From positions 3,515,823-3,551,708 of the forward strand of contig CP070696.1 of the NCBI GenBank assembly GCA_020353535.1: a DNA stretch of 35,886 nucleotides, read 5' to 3'. Below are positions 8,296-17,726 of the stretch, piece by piece. Numbering within the stretch: the first letter of the stretch is position 1; the number at the start of each line of letters is the position of its first letter. The translations under genes were made by a program, and so were the position numbers. The notes beneath the pieces are model-generated. The model ran no database searches, was not told the origin of the DNA, and saw only the letters and a program-made list of their open reading frames with translations. Source of the DNA: Spirochaetaceae bacterium. Lineage in GTDB: Bacteria; Spirochaetota; Spirochaetia; SZUA-6; DRHE01.

Positions 8296-11200
8296 ATGAA
8301 ATCAACCAAACCGGCATTTTATATTCTCCTGACGGTTTTTTATCTCGTTTCCGGCCTGGGCTGGTCCCAGGAAGGGGGAGAAGGGGATCTATCCGCTCAG
8401 GAAAGTGAAGAGGCGGCCCTTGTTGCTCCGGAAACGAAGGTCGAACCTGTATTCCCAGAGGAAAATGAGGCTCTGATCTTCATCGAGGGCGAAGATGCGG
8501 TGTCTACAAACTTCACAAATGAGCCTATCCTGAACTTCAGCTGTTCAAAGTTCCGCACCTTGCAGCTCAATCGCCGGACAGGCCTGCAGGGCGGCAGGTC
8601 TTTCTATGCTACTTTTGTGCTGTACATCGAAGAATCCGGGGAGTACGAGTTGTGGTACGGTGGCACACCCCCAGGACCGGGGGACGAGCTTCTCCCCTCC
8701 TACGCGTCTCCCTTCTCTCTCCGTCTGGACGGTGGTGAAACCCGGGCGGTGAATCGGGAGAATATAGTCGTGGTAGAGCAGTACGCTCCCTCCTACTACT
8801 GGAATTATGTCGGGGATATCCCTCTGGAGGCGGGTCAGCACACCGTAGATTTTCAGGTCAGTTACACCCGAGGGTACGACGGAAAGTTCTACTTCTATCT
8901 CGATTGTTTTTTCCTGGTGAAAAAACAGGCATCGACAAAGCTGTACGAGGGTCCCCTTCCGGCTGTATTCCCGAAGGACATGAGCGAGCGCTCCATCGAC
9001 ACACCCTTCAAGCCTTTTGAGGAGTACCAGATCGTGATCCGCGACAATCCTGACGACATCGCAGGCTATCAGGAGATTGCCCAGCTCTACTCCCTGGTGG
9101 GGGACCATCTCAATGCCCTCAAATACCTGAAACGGGCGGCGCTGGTTGCACCTGAGAATATTGAGATCCAGCTGCTTACGGCCAAGAATCAAATCTGGAA
9201 AGGGGATGTAGCGGACGGATTAACGACCTATAGATCCTTGCTGTTGCTGGATCCCTCCCGTTTGGACCTCTGGCTGGAGGCGGCCAAGGTCGCAGCCTGG
9301 ACCGGCCGCTACGAGGAATCGATCGAACTGTACAGGAATGCCCTGGAGCAGCACCCCGATAACATCGACCTTATCGCCAATCTGGGCCTGGCCTATCAGT
9401 GGGCCGGAGAACAGCAGAGAGCGGACGAGCAGTTCCAGAAGGCTCTGAGCCTGGCATCTGAGGAGTATCGGAAGGTCGTGGAGCTGGCCGAATCGTACAA
9501 CATTAACGGCGTACCGGAACGCAGTATCAACGTGCTGCGCAACAATATCCGCCGGTACCCGGACAGGCTCGAGTTGTATCTGCTCCTGGTGAATATCTAT
9601 ACCGGTCTGGATCGAGCGAATAGAGCCAACGAAGTTCAAAACCTGATTTCCGCATCGTTTCGATCCACCCCAAAACTGTCTCAGTATCTGGAACTTTACT
9701 ACACAAAGGAGAGCCTGCGGAAAGAGGTGATCGCCGGCTATGAAGCAGAGCTGGAGCGCCAACCGGATAATCTCGAGTTGCGGGAAACTCTTGCTCAAAC
9801 CTACTTTTGGAACGGAAAGCGGAAGCAGGCCATCGGGGAGCTTCAGAATGTTCTGGCCAATCATGCTTTCATCGAGATCAATCAGCTCGATCAGAGCTCT
9901 TTCCGGCTGCTGGAAATGCTCGACAGGAGTTATTTGTATCTGGATTTCTGCACTCGTGCCCCGGCTCTGATTAAGGAACGAACCGGCGAGATCAACACCG
10001 CCCGCTCCGGCTACGACGCCGCCGCGAAGGCCAATGCGAAGTTTCAGCAGCAGGTTGAGGCAGCCAGGGAGAAGGATGAGGCGCCCCCGGTACCGGAAGG
10101 GGAGGATCCCCGGGATGCGCTCAGGAGCGCGGAGCAGGCTTTGGCGAGGGCGTTGGAAAAAGCCGAAGCTCTGAAGGACAAGATTGAGGAGGTAGCCGGT
10201 GCATGTGAAGAGGATTGGAGGATTCTTCCCGAGCTCATGGAGGAGGAAGCCCTAGCGTCGGAAACATTCGAGAAAATAATAAAACCGATCCGTTGGGAAT
10301 GGGATCGTAGAAGTTTCGTAGAGGAGTTGGACAGGTTGGACAGCGTTCTGGCTGACTACGTGCTCGGCAAGATCGATCTGATCCAAGGACAGCCGGACAG
10401 CGCGGAGCGCCGTTTGATCACCCGAACGGATGCCGCCAACCTTCCGCGACAGTACCAAACGGCGGTGTTTCGGACCCTGCTCTGGCAAATCGAGATTCCC
10501 GAGGCTTTCAAGGTATTGGAAACCGGTCAGTTCGACGCCTTTACCTTGCTGCCCTACTGGGAGCGTTTGAACGAGCTGCGCGCCGCTACGGAGGTGTCCG
10601 AAGCACGCGCGGCCGGGGGCATCGGAGAGGTGGCCTCGGAGGTCGCAGCGGCTCTTGACGCCCTGCAGGCGGCGGAGAAGCTTGTTCAGGCAAAAGCACA
10701 GGATCTTCAGGATAATCAGGAAATCCTGTTGGGCTTGTACGAAAATCGCCTGGTCAGGAGTATGTACCGGCTGGGTGAAAACACCTACCTGATCCGAAAC
10801 GAGTTGGGAGACTTCTACCTCAAGGAACAAAATTTCCCCGAAGCAATTCGGCAGTACAAGCAGGTTCTGGCCATTGATCCCTGGGATATAGAGACGATCT
10901 ACGATCTGGGTACGATCTACGAGTGGAGCGGGGATTGGAAGCAAGCCATGAACAATTACCAGCGGGTGTACTGGTCCGATCCGCTGTACGAAAATGTCAG
11001 TGCCCGCTACAATCAGCTGGCTCGACAGCACTCGGACAGCTTTGATTTGACCGCCTATACCCTGATTGAGAGCTCCAGGCTTACCGTGCGCAGCGAGGCT
11101 TCCTACAAAACCTGGCTCAGCACCGCGGTAGGGTTCGCCTTCGACTATACGGTGGATGCTGTGGATATCAATCCTGGTACGCCTGGAGAGAAGTATTTTA

Positions 11201-12018
11201 TACACGATCTGAACATAGGCGCGCCGCTGAATTTCTACAGGCTGAAATTGATCCTCACACCCGCCATCGGAACTCAGCTGACAGGTGATGATCTGGGTGC
11301 ATATGCCGATCTCGATGTGTTGGAGGCAGCTCCTCACGCCGGTATGGATTTCGGCTGGGCTCTCGGCCGGTATCTGTACTTGAATGGCGGACTGGTTTGG
11401 GGCTGGAAGAACGAAACGGATCTGCCGGACAGTTCTAGGTTCTACTCCGAAGAAGTCGAATTGAATCTCAACACATCCCTCTCCTTTATCAAGGCCTACC
11501 CCTTCCGCTACAGCTCGATGCGCACCTACGGCAAAGTGGAGCATATTTCACCTTGGCCGGGATTCGGATTTGACGCGTCGGTCAGCAACTGGTTCTACAG
11601 CGCAGCCCAGGAGTTGATCCTGGGGATCCTGCGCATCGACGAACCCTATGTGGAGCTGAATTTGTTGGGTAGTTTTGTCTTTGAATCAACGGATAATCCG
11701 GGGCAAGCGGAATACTACTCTCCCGATCGGGACATGGCTGCCAGCGGCGGTTTTTCCGCCTCCACCTGGATCCCCGTCGGCGAGGCCAGCAGTTTCAATG
11801 TGGGGGCCAGAGCTATGGCGGGAATGTCCTGGGAGGCGGGAAGTGTAGAAGAGGCGAAGCTGGAGGTGGAAGGGAACATCGGCTTGAGCAGGGGTGATGC
11901 CTACTACTACCTGCGCACTGCCTACAGCGGTCCCTTTCAGTACGATTCGGGGGACTATCGCTCCCTCTACATCGGGCTCGGTTTTTCTTCTCATTTACCC
12001 AGGCTGCTGGCTCCATAG
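8296..12018 (+). CDS. pelB: PelB-like outer-membrane export protein (TPR scaffold plus beta-barrel)
   Basis: A 1240-residue secreted protein. Residues 1-24 are a signal peptide; 25-50 an acidic linker; about 58-210 a beta-rich domain resembling carbohydrate-binding modules (GESGEYELWYGGTPPG-like strands, HTVDFQVSY). Tetratricopeptide repeats follow at about 245-540 (for example NALKYLKRAALVAPEN and ESIELYRNALEQHPDNIDLI) and again at 835-905. A charged coiled coil lies at 565-640. Residues 915-1240 alternate hydrophobic and polar as in a barrel and end in a strand-like tail. Pseudomonas PelB (about 1190 residues) has the same TPR-then-barrel plan, so I infer that it exports Pel. The N-terminal beta domain is an addition. 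ATG follows GGGAGGAG. It precedes the PelA-like gene by 32 bases. Confidence 0.75.
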   Translation: MKSTKPAFYILLTVFYLVSGLGWSQEGGEGDLSAQESEEAALVAPETKVEPVFPEENEALIFIEGEDAVSTNFTNEPILNFSCSKFRTLQLNRRTGLQGGRSFYATFVLYIEESGEYELWYGGTPPGPGDELLPSYASPFSLRLDGGETRAVNRENIVVVEQYAPSYYWNYVGDIPLEAGQHTVDFQVSYTRGYDGKFYFYLDCFFLVKKQASTKLYEGPLPAVFPKDMSERSIDTPFKPFEEYQIVIRDNPDDIAGYQEIAQLYSLVGDHLNALKYLKRAALVAPENIEIQLLTAKNQIWKGDVADGLTTYRSLLLLDPSRLDLWLEAAKVAAWTGRYEESIELYRNALEQHPDNIDLIANLGLAYQWAGEQQRADEQFQKALSLASEEYRKVVELAESYNINGVPERSINVLRNNIRRYPDRLELYLLLVNIYTGLDRANRANEVQNLISASFRSTPKLSQYLELYYTKESLRKEVIAGYEAELERQPDNLELRETLAQTYFWNGKRKQAIGELQNVLANHAFIEINQLDQSSFRLLEMLDRSYLYLDFCTRAPALIKERTGEINTARSGYDAAAKANAKFQQQVEAAREKDEAPPVPEGEDPRDALRSAEQALARALEKAEALKDKIEEVAGACEEDWRILPELMEEEALASETFEKIIKPIRWEWDRRSFVEELDRLDSVLADYVLGKIDLIQGQPDSAERRLITRTDAANLPRQYQTAVFRTLLWQIEIPEAFKVLETGQFDAFTLLPYWERLNELRAATEVSEARAAGGIGEVASEVAAALDALQAAEKLVQAKAQDLQDNQEILLGLYENRLVRSMYRLGENTYLIRNELGDFYLKEQNFPEAIRQYKQVLAIDPWDIETIYDLGTIYEWSGDWKQAMNNYQRVYWSDPLYENVSARYNQLARQHSDSFDLTAYTLIESSRLTVRSEASYKTWLSTAVGFAFDYTVDAVDINPGTPGEKYFIHDLNIGAPLNFYRLKLILTPAIGTQLTGDDLGAYADLDVLEAAPHAGMDFGWALGRYLYLNGGLVWGWKNETDLPDSSRFYSEEVELNLNTSLSFIKAYPFRYSSMRTYGKVEHISPWPGFGFDASVSNWFYSAAQELILGILRIDEPYVELNLLGSFVFESTDNPGQAEYYSPDRDMAASGGFSASTWIPVGEASSFNVGARAMAGMSWEAGSVEEAKLEVEGNIGLSRGDAYYYLRTAYSGPFQYDSGDYRSLYIGLGFSSHLPRLLAP

Positions 12019-12050
12019 AGCATAACACTATCATAGAAGGATTTAGTCGG

Positions 12051-14453
12051 ATGAGATGGCGAGTGAGACTATTGGGAATGATTCTACTCGTACTGCTGGT
12101 CATTCCGGTGCAGGGAGCCCTGTCGCTGAGTTTTCAGCGGGAGATCCTGGCCCTCTACAAATCTTCGGAGGGCCAGACGGAGAGGGAAAACGAGATATTT
12201 TTCTACCTCTCCCGACCGCTCAAGCAGATGGGCTTCACCGTACGCTATTGGGATATAGACAAGGGCGTACCCGATTCTAGGAGCCTGGATCGTGTACGGG
12301 CCGTGATCAGTTGGTATCGAGGTGCGGCTATGAGCCATCCGGAGCAGTATCTGGAGTTCCTCGAGAGTGCCATGGACCGGGAAGTCAAGGTGCTGGTGTT
12401 CGATAACTTTGGCGCCTACCAGGATAGGGATAGCAAGAAGTACATGGAACCCAGCCGGCTCAATCCGACCCTCGCCCGCCTGGGAATCATGTACTTCGGC
12501 GACTGGACTCAGGACGCGGCGGTGATGAGTATCGTCACTATAGACTCCCGCATGGTCGAGTATCAGGGAACGCAAGACCTGCAGAACTCAGCCTTCTTCT
12601 ACCGCTTTCTTCAACACGACCGGAATCTCAAGGTATACCTTTCGATCAGGAGGACCGACAGGAACTACGATCCCAGTCCGGTGATCGTAACCAATCGCAA
12701 CGGCGGTTTCGCCCTGTCCCGTTACATCTATCGCCAGGAAAGCGGCAAGGTGAAGCTGCTGCTCAATGTCGAAGAGTTCCTCAAAGAATCTCTGTTTCCA
12801 CGGGCCGAGCAGGAACGGATCGCTCTTCTATCCGAGAGCAGCGACACGGTGACCGCTAAGACCCTGGAATACACGAAAACATTGCTGCGACGGGCCAAGC
12901 TGCCCTTCCAGGTGATCGATAAAGAGCAGCTATCCCTGCTGGTTCCGGGAGACCTGCGTCCATTCAGCGCAGTGGGATTGATTTTAAAAGGCGACAGCGA
13001 CCTGGATCCGAAGGTGCTGGAGGATTTCCTGGATCAGGGAGGCGGCGTGGTCTCCCTGGTGGGAGGGGATTTTCAGAAGCTGGCTTCGGTTCTGGGTCAG
13101 ACCCGCGGTAGGGGTAGACCGACTGCCAAAACGGGTTACCGTTTTAAGGAGGGATTCCTGTTGGGGGAGGGGCTTCCTCTGGAAGGGACGACCTTTCAGT
13201 GGCTGCCCGGCAGCGGCTCGCCGGCCACGGATGCGGAGATCCTGGCCTACAGCCACAAGGAGAGCCATCCCCTGCTGTGGACCGTTGCCAGGGGGGACGG
13301 CCGGGTGCTCAGCTGGAACTGGAACGGCTTTCTCACTGGCGACTTTCAGGGATTCATACTGGAATCGTTTCTCTACGTGCGCCCTGTGGGGATCGCCGCT
13401 ACAGCCGGACTGGGCATCATGTTCGTGGATGATTGGCCGATTCCGATGTTCAACGTGGTCAAAGCCCCGCTTTCGGTAAAGGACACGGAGTTCTACACAC
13501 GGCAGTTCTGGCCGGACATGAAAGCGTTCTTTTCACGGCGAGGCATTCCCTATATCAGCTACCTGGTATTCAATTACAATGCCAACACCGAGCCTCCCTT
13601 CGGGAGCGGTGAGTTTTTCGTAGCTGAAAACCAGGCCACAGTGAAGATCGCCCGGGAAATCCTGGAGAGCGGGCAGGAGCTGGGCCTTCACGGCTACAAC
13701 CACATCTCGCTGACGGAGAACAAGACCAAGGTCAACGTAGCGGTCTGGCCCTCCCAGCAGGCGATGGAGCAATCCCTCGAGGCGGCCCGCAAGGAGTGGA
13801 TCGGATTGTTCGGAGAGCACAGCCTTCCCTATGCTTACATCGCCCCCAACAACATCATTTCCGAAAAGGGAATCGCGGCGGTTCACAACGCGTTTCCCTC
13901 CATTAAAGTGATGTCCTTCCTGCGCTCGGGGATGGGAGAGGAGACGCGTACGGACTTCGGTCCCCATCCCCGCTTCCGTGATGTGTATTTGATTCCCCGT
14001 ACCTCCAGCGGCTATCCCTTTACCCCTGCAGTACGCCAGCTCACCGTGGCCGCCGCCTCAGGTGCCGGGATCTGGGCGCATTTCATCCACGCCGATGACA
14101 TCTTCGATCCCCATCGCTCGCAGGGCATGAGCTGGGAACAGCTCAAAGACGAGTTCGGGAGCATGGTCGATTTCGTGAACAAGCACTACCCGTGGATCCG
14201 TTTCGTCAGCTTGAGGGAAGCCCATGAAACGCTGCGGCGTCACGACGATATCGGCATGGAGTACCGCTGGCTGGACGGTGAACGCCTGGAGATCCGCAGC
14301 ACCTCACCGGGACTACCGCTGCGCATCCGCATGAACGGCTACCAATTGCGGCACAGCGACGGCGCCAAGATTCTCTATCGCTACAGCAAGATGCCTGCGA
14401 TCGTGCTGGAGATGGAAGGCACCCTGGCAACTCTGGAGTTCTCGAAGCGATAA
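12051..14453 (+). CDS. pelA: PelA-like polysaccharide deacetylase (DUF2194 family)
   Basis: An 800-residue protein with an N-terminal signal peptide (about 1-23). Residues 25-450 form an alpha/beta region with a GATase-like look (GLILKGDSDLDPKVLEDFLDQGGGVVSL). Residues 450-730 are a CE4-like NodB-fold deacetylase: catalytic and metal aspartates in FVDDWP (D460, D461), metal histidines in HGYNH (H547, H551), APNN (598-601), and WAHFIHADD (675-683) as the last motif. PelA partially deacetylates Pel in the periplasm. The glycoside-hydrolase domain of Pseudomonas PelA is not recognisable, resembling the deacetylase-only PelA of other bacteria. It follows the PelB-like gene and is probably co-transcribed. 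Confidence 0.75.
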   Translation: MRWRVRLLGMILLVLLVIPVQGALSLSFQREILALYKSSEGQTERENEIFFYLSRPLKQMGFTVRYWDIDKGVPDSRSLDRVRAVISWYRGAAMSHPEQYLEFLESAMDREVKVLVFDNFGAYQDRDSKKYMEPSRLNPTLARLGIMYFGDWTQDAAVMSIVTIDSRMVEYQGTQDLQNSAFFYRFLQHDRNLKVYLSIRRTDRNYDPSPVIVTNRNGGFALSRYIYRQESGKVKLLLNVEEFLKESLFPRAEQERIALLSESSDTVTAKTLEYTKTLLRRAKLPFQVIDKEQLSLLVPGDLRPFSAVGLILKGDSDLDPKVLEDFLDQGGGVVSLVGGDFQKLASVLGQTRGRGRPTAKTGYRFKEGFLLGEGLPLEGTTFQWLPGSGSPATDAEILAYSHKESHPLLWTVARGDGRVLSWNWNGFLTGDFQGFILESFLYVRPVGIAATAGLGIMFVDDWPIPMFNVVKAPLSVKDTEFYTRQFWPDMKAFFSRRGIPYISYLVFNYNANTEPPFGSGEFFVAENQATVKIAREILESGQELGLHGYNHISLTENKTKVNVAVWPSQQAMEQSLEAARKEWIGLFGEHSLPYAYIAPNNIISEKGIAAVHNAFPSIKVMSFLRSGMGEETRTDFGPHPRFRDVYLIPRTSSGYPFTPAVRQLTVAAASGAGIWAHFIHADDIFDPHRSQGMSWEQLKDEFGSMVDFVNKHYPWIRFVSLREAHETLRRHDDIGMEYRWLDGERLEIRSTSPGLPLRIRMNGYQLRHSDGAKILYRYSKMPAIVLEMEGTLATLEFSKR

Positions 14454-14521
14454 TATCGACTTCCCGTGTTGTGCCTTTTTCACTATAGTTCGAGAAGCAT
14501 CCAGCTAACAGGAGGATCCGT

Positions 14522-15574
14522 GTGGATAAGCGGAAGGAGATCTTTCTAACCTCGCTGTCCAGCGCCGCCGGGTGAGCGGCCAAGATGGGCCCTGAGGCTC
14601 TGGCGCAGGTTCTGCGCCCGCTGAGAGATCTGTTTACCAAGGAGCACCACCCCGATCTGCTCGTCGGACTCGATGGCAGCGATGATGCCGCGGTGTATCG
14701 AATAAGTGACGACTGTGCTGTCATCCAAACCATCGATTTTTTTCCGCCCATAGTCGATGATCCATACGATTTCGGTGCCATTGCCGCCGCCAATGCCATG
14801 AGTGATATTTATGCGATGGGCGGGGAGGTGACGCTCGCCCTGAACGTCTGCTGCTTCCCTGACGATCTGCCTTCCACGGTTCTGCAGGAAATCCTGAAGG
14901 GGGGAGCCGACAAGGTGGCTGAAGCCGGTGCAGTTCTAGCGGGAGGTCACACTGTTACCGACAAGGAGTTGAAGTACGGATTGTCCGTGACGGGCACCAT
15001 CCACCCCAACCGAATTCTGAGAAAAAGTGGTGCCCGGCCGGGGGATGCGCTCATCCTCACCAAGCAACTGGGTACCGGCATCACTACAACGGCTTTAAAA
15101 AACGAAATGTTGTCTGCAGAGGAGATTCATGCGAGCGTGGCCAGCATGAAAGCTTTGAGCCGTTACGCTGCGACCATTTTAACAAAGGCACAGGTCACTG
15201 CCTGCACGGATGTGACGGGTTTTAGCCTCTTGGGTCATGCCTATGAGATCGCCGAGAACAGCGGTGTTGCTCTCCACATCGCAGCGGAAAAGCTACCCTT
15301 TCTCGAACATGCTGAAGCGGCCGCTGGCGCGAAATGCTTTCCGGGCGGCACCTTTCGCAACAGAAAGTACTACGATTGCGTTGTGCGTTTTGAACCTTCG
15401 ATATCGGAGCAGCAGATTTTGATGATGTTCACCCCAGAGACCTCCGGCGGTCTTCTGGCAGCCGTGGATGCAAACGATTTAGACTCGATTAAAAGCAATT
15501 TCGAAAGGGCGAATCATTCGTGTTGGCTGATCGGTGAGGTTGTGGAGGGTTCGGGGATCGAGGTTACCTCGTAG
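14522..15574 (+). CDS. selD: Selenide, water dikinase SelD with in-frame UGA (selenocysteine)
   Basis: Makes selenophosphate from selenide and ATP for selenocysteine and selenouridine synthesis. Reading from GTG 14522 (GGAGG at 14511-14515, six-base spacing) gives 350 residues with one internal UGA at 14573-14575. The context is SSAAG-U-AAKMGPEAL, so Sec18 occupies the place of the catalytic Cys/Sec of SelD (Cys17 in E. coli), followed by the conserved Lys (K21). The rest matches SelD: GLDGSDDAAVYR, DFFPPIVDDPYDFGAIAAANAMSDIYAMGG, AGGHT, and TSGGLL near the end. A gene caller that stops at UGA would start at ATG 14585 and lose the active site. A stem-loop suitable as a SECIS follows the UGA. 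Confidence 0.95.
14602..14618 (+). promoter_or_regulatory. Candidate bacterial SECIS hairpin of selD
   Basis: GGCGCAG (14602-14608) pairs perfectly with CTGCGCC (14612-14618) around the 3-base loop GTT. The stem begins 26 bases after the UGA codon, and a GU in the apical loop at this range is what SelB recognises in bacterial SECIS elements. The short loop and position are read from sequence; binding is inferred. Confidence 0.65.
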
Positions 15575-15670
15575 AATTCTCTGAAAAATTCGGAAGATCG
15601 GACTATACTCTCTACCATAGGCGTGCATGCTGGAGACAGCCGTTCGAATCAATCAGGTAGGGGGTAGCTA

Positions 15671-16756
15671 ATGATCTCCCGAACGAGTCCAACCAGAACT
15701 GTCCTGCAGTGCCTGCCCATCATAGTGGGCATACTCGCAGCTCCAAGCGTTTTCGCCCAGTCCTTGAATTATCAGGGGGAGCTGGGGCCGGGAGACGCCA
15801 AGCTCGGCCGCTATTTCGATACCTATCCGCTGCAGCTCGCCGCCGGAGAACGGATCGTGGCTACCTTGAGCTCCTTCGACTTCGATGCGTATCTGATTCT
15901 CGAATCCCCCGACGGCATGGAGATTGAAAACGACGACTACAGCGACGGAAGCGATGCCCGCATCGATGCGCTTGCGGATGTCCCAGGCAGCTGGAAGCTG
16001 AAGGTGAGCTCCTACGACGAGGGGGAAGAGGGGGAGTATCAGCTGACCGTTGTGCGGGAGCGACTGCAGGTGTTGGAACGTCACGCCGGCACCCTGGATG
16101 AAGGGGACCCGGTTTCGGTGAAGGGGGAATATTTCGACGGTTACTCCTTGTTCCTCGAGCGCAATCAGCGTGTCATCGTTTCGATGCGCTCGGAGCGGTT
16201 CGATCCCTTTTTAGTGCTCAAGCCGCCCCGCGGGCGAAGGATCGTAAACGATGACTATGAGGACGAGAACGAGAGCCGCATCGATTTTATAGCCGAAGTG
16301 AGCGGGCAGTATGAAGTGTTCGCCACTTCCTATACGGGGGAGGAGAGAGGAGAGTACTCTCTGCGCATCCTGCTCGGGGAGCGGATGAACGTCCAGGAGA
16401 TCGGCGGGTATCTCGATTTCGACGATCCGGAGCTCGAGGAGTACGGCTTCTACGAATTCCACCCGCTGATGCTCGAGGAAGGACAGCACATCATCCTGGA
16501 AATGACCTCCGACGAGCTGGATACCCTGCTCATGGTCGAAGGCCCCGACGGATTCTACGCAGAGAACGACGATTACAACGAGCAGACTTATATCTCTCGG
16601 GTGGAACTGTTCGCTCCTTGCGCAGGGAAGTACCTCATCACCACCGCCAGCTACGATGCCGGTGTGGAAGGTGGCTACACCCTCAGGATTTACTCTTTCG
16701 GGATCAGCGGCATTCTGATGCGCAACAGCCATCAGCTGGCCCTGGCCGATCGTTAG
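15671..16756 (+). CDS. Secreted protein with three PPC-like beta-sandwich repeats
   Basis: A 361-residue protein with a signal peptide (cleavage likely after VFAQ, about residue 30). The mature part is three repeats of about 100-110 residues. Each repeat has a Y-or-F-x-x-x-x-L-x-L-x-x-x-x-x segment (YFDTYPLQLAAGERI, YFDGYSLFLERNQRV, FYEFHPLMLEEGQHI), then a D-x-x-L-x-x-x-x-P segment and the tripeptide-plus NDDY, and ends with a SYDEGEEG/SYTGEERG/SYDAGVEG motif. This is the pattern of bacterial pre-peptidase C-terminal (PPC) domains, which bind calcium and are usually attached to proteases; here no enzyme domain is present. Strongly acidic. A TATACT -10-like box lies about 60 bases upstream. 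Function unknown, probably extracellular or periplasmic. Confidence 0.75.
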   Translation: MISRTSPTRTVLQCLPIIVGILAAPSVFAQSLNYQGELGPGDAKLGRYFDTYPLQLAAGERIVATLSSFDFDAYLILESPDGMEIENDDYSDGSDARIDALADVPGSWKLKVSSYDEGEEGEYQLTVVRERLQVLERHAGTLDEGDPVSVKGEYFDGYSLFLERNQRVIVSMRSERFDPFLVLKPPRGRRIVNDDYEDENESRIDFIAEVSGQYEVFATSYTGEERGEYSLRILLGERMNVQEIGGYLDFDDPELEEYGFYEFHPLMLEEGQHIILEMTSDELDTLLMVEGPDGFYAENDDYNEQTYISRVELFAPCAGKYLITTASYDAGVEGGYTLRIYSFGISGILMRNSHQLALADR

Positions 16757-16911
16757 AAGATTGATCGGTCACGGGAATACCCCAGATCGGTAGGCAGGGC
16801 TATACAGGATTATCAGGCGACTATAGCGCCGGAAAACGGAGCTGGATGATTCCACTCGAGGCGCTGAAATCCCGGCTGTCCAGAACCAGGGCGCCGGAAC
16901 TGATGAAGCTC

Positions 16912-17712
16912 CTACAACCTCAGATCGATGACTTCCTGGCGGACCTGGCAGTATCGGTTGAAGAAGCGCCGGTAGCCCAGCTCGGTTACCAGAAACACGG
17001 TGACGGTTACCGCTCCGCCGATTCCCAGCATGATAGCGATCTGGTATTTGATCGCATCGAGGGGAGCTACCCCTGCCAGGATCTGGCCGGTCATCATTCC
17101 AGGAAGAAATACGATGCCCATACCCATCATGTTGTTAATGATCGGCATGATGCCGGCGGAGAAGGCCTCCCTGACAAAGGGACGGGCCGCCTCCTTCGGC
17201 GTGGCACCCAGCATCAGCGCGCCCTCCAGGCGATCCAGCTGAGAACGGATGCCGCTTGACAGCCGATCGATACCGATGGAGATGCCGTTCATCGAGTTTC
17301 CGATGATCATGCCTGCCACGGGAATGAAGTAGCGGGGTGCGAACCAGGGGCTGACACGGACGATCACGAACAGAAAGTAGGTCAACGCCGTTGCAGTGCC
17401 GAGGAGCATGGAGCCGGCGATCACGAGGCGCAGGGCGGGAAACAGGCTCTTCTTCACCCGTCCGAACACCGTATAGATGGCGAAGGCTTCCATCACGGAG
17501 AAGATTATCAGGGTGATCCAGATCTTCTGCCAGGAGAACACGTAGGTCAAAACGAAGCCGGTCAGGACTAGCTGGGCAGTCATGCGCAGGGAAGCCAAAG
17601 TGATCTCCCACTCCTTGCCCAGCTTCTTCAGACGCACCAGCAGAAGCAGCAGCAGAATCAGTATGTAGCCCAAGGCCAGATAGAGGATCTCTATTTGAAT
17701 AATTCCCTCCAT
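16912..17712 (-). CDS. fetB: FetB-type ABC transporter permease (YbbM, UPF0014)
   Basis: A 266-residue protein with about seven membrane helices. The segment YFIPVAGMIIGNSMNGISIGIDRL followed by LEGALMLGATPKEAARPFVREAFSAGIMPIINNMMGMGIVFLPGMMTGQIL is characteristic of the FetB/YbbM family. E. coli FetAB is linked to iron export under oxidative stress; related plant proteins act in aluminium tolerance. It starts 14 bases after the fetA stop, with AGGAGG upstream of the ATG, so both form one leftward operon. The substrate (iron, another metal, or a different cargo) is not decided by sequence. Confidence 0.9.
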   Translation of the reverse strand: MEGIIQIEILYLALGYILILLLLLLVRLKKLGKEWEITLASLRMTAQLVLTGFVLTYVFSWQKIWITLIIFSVMEAFAIYTVFGRVKKSLFPALRLVIAGSMLLGTATALTYFLFVIVRVSPWFAPRYFIPVAGMIIGNSMNGISIGIDRLSSGIRSQLDRLEGALMLGATPKEAARPFVREAFSAGIMPIINNMMGMGIVFLPGMMTGQILAGVAPLDAIKYQIAIMLGIGGAVTVTVFLVTELGYRRFFNRYCQVRQEVIDLRL

Positions 17713-17726
17713 AATACGTGTTCCTC

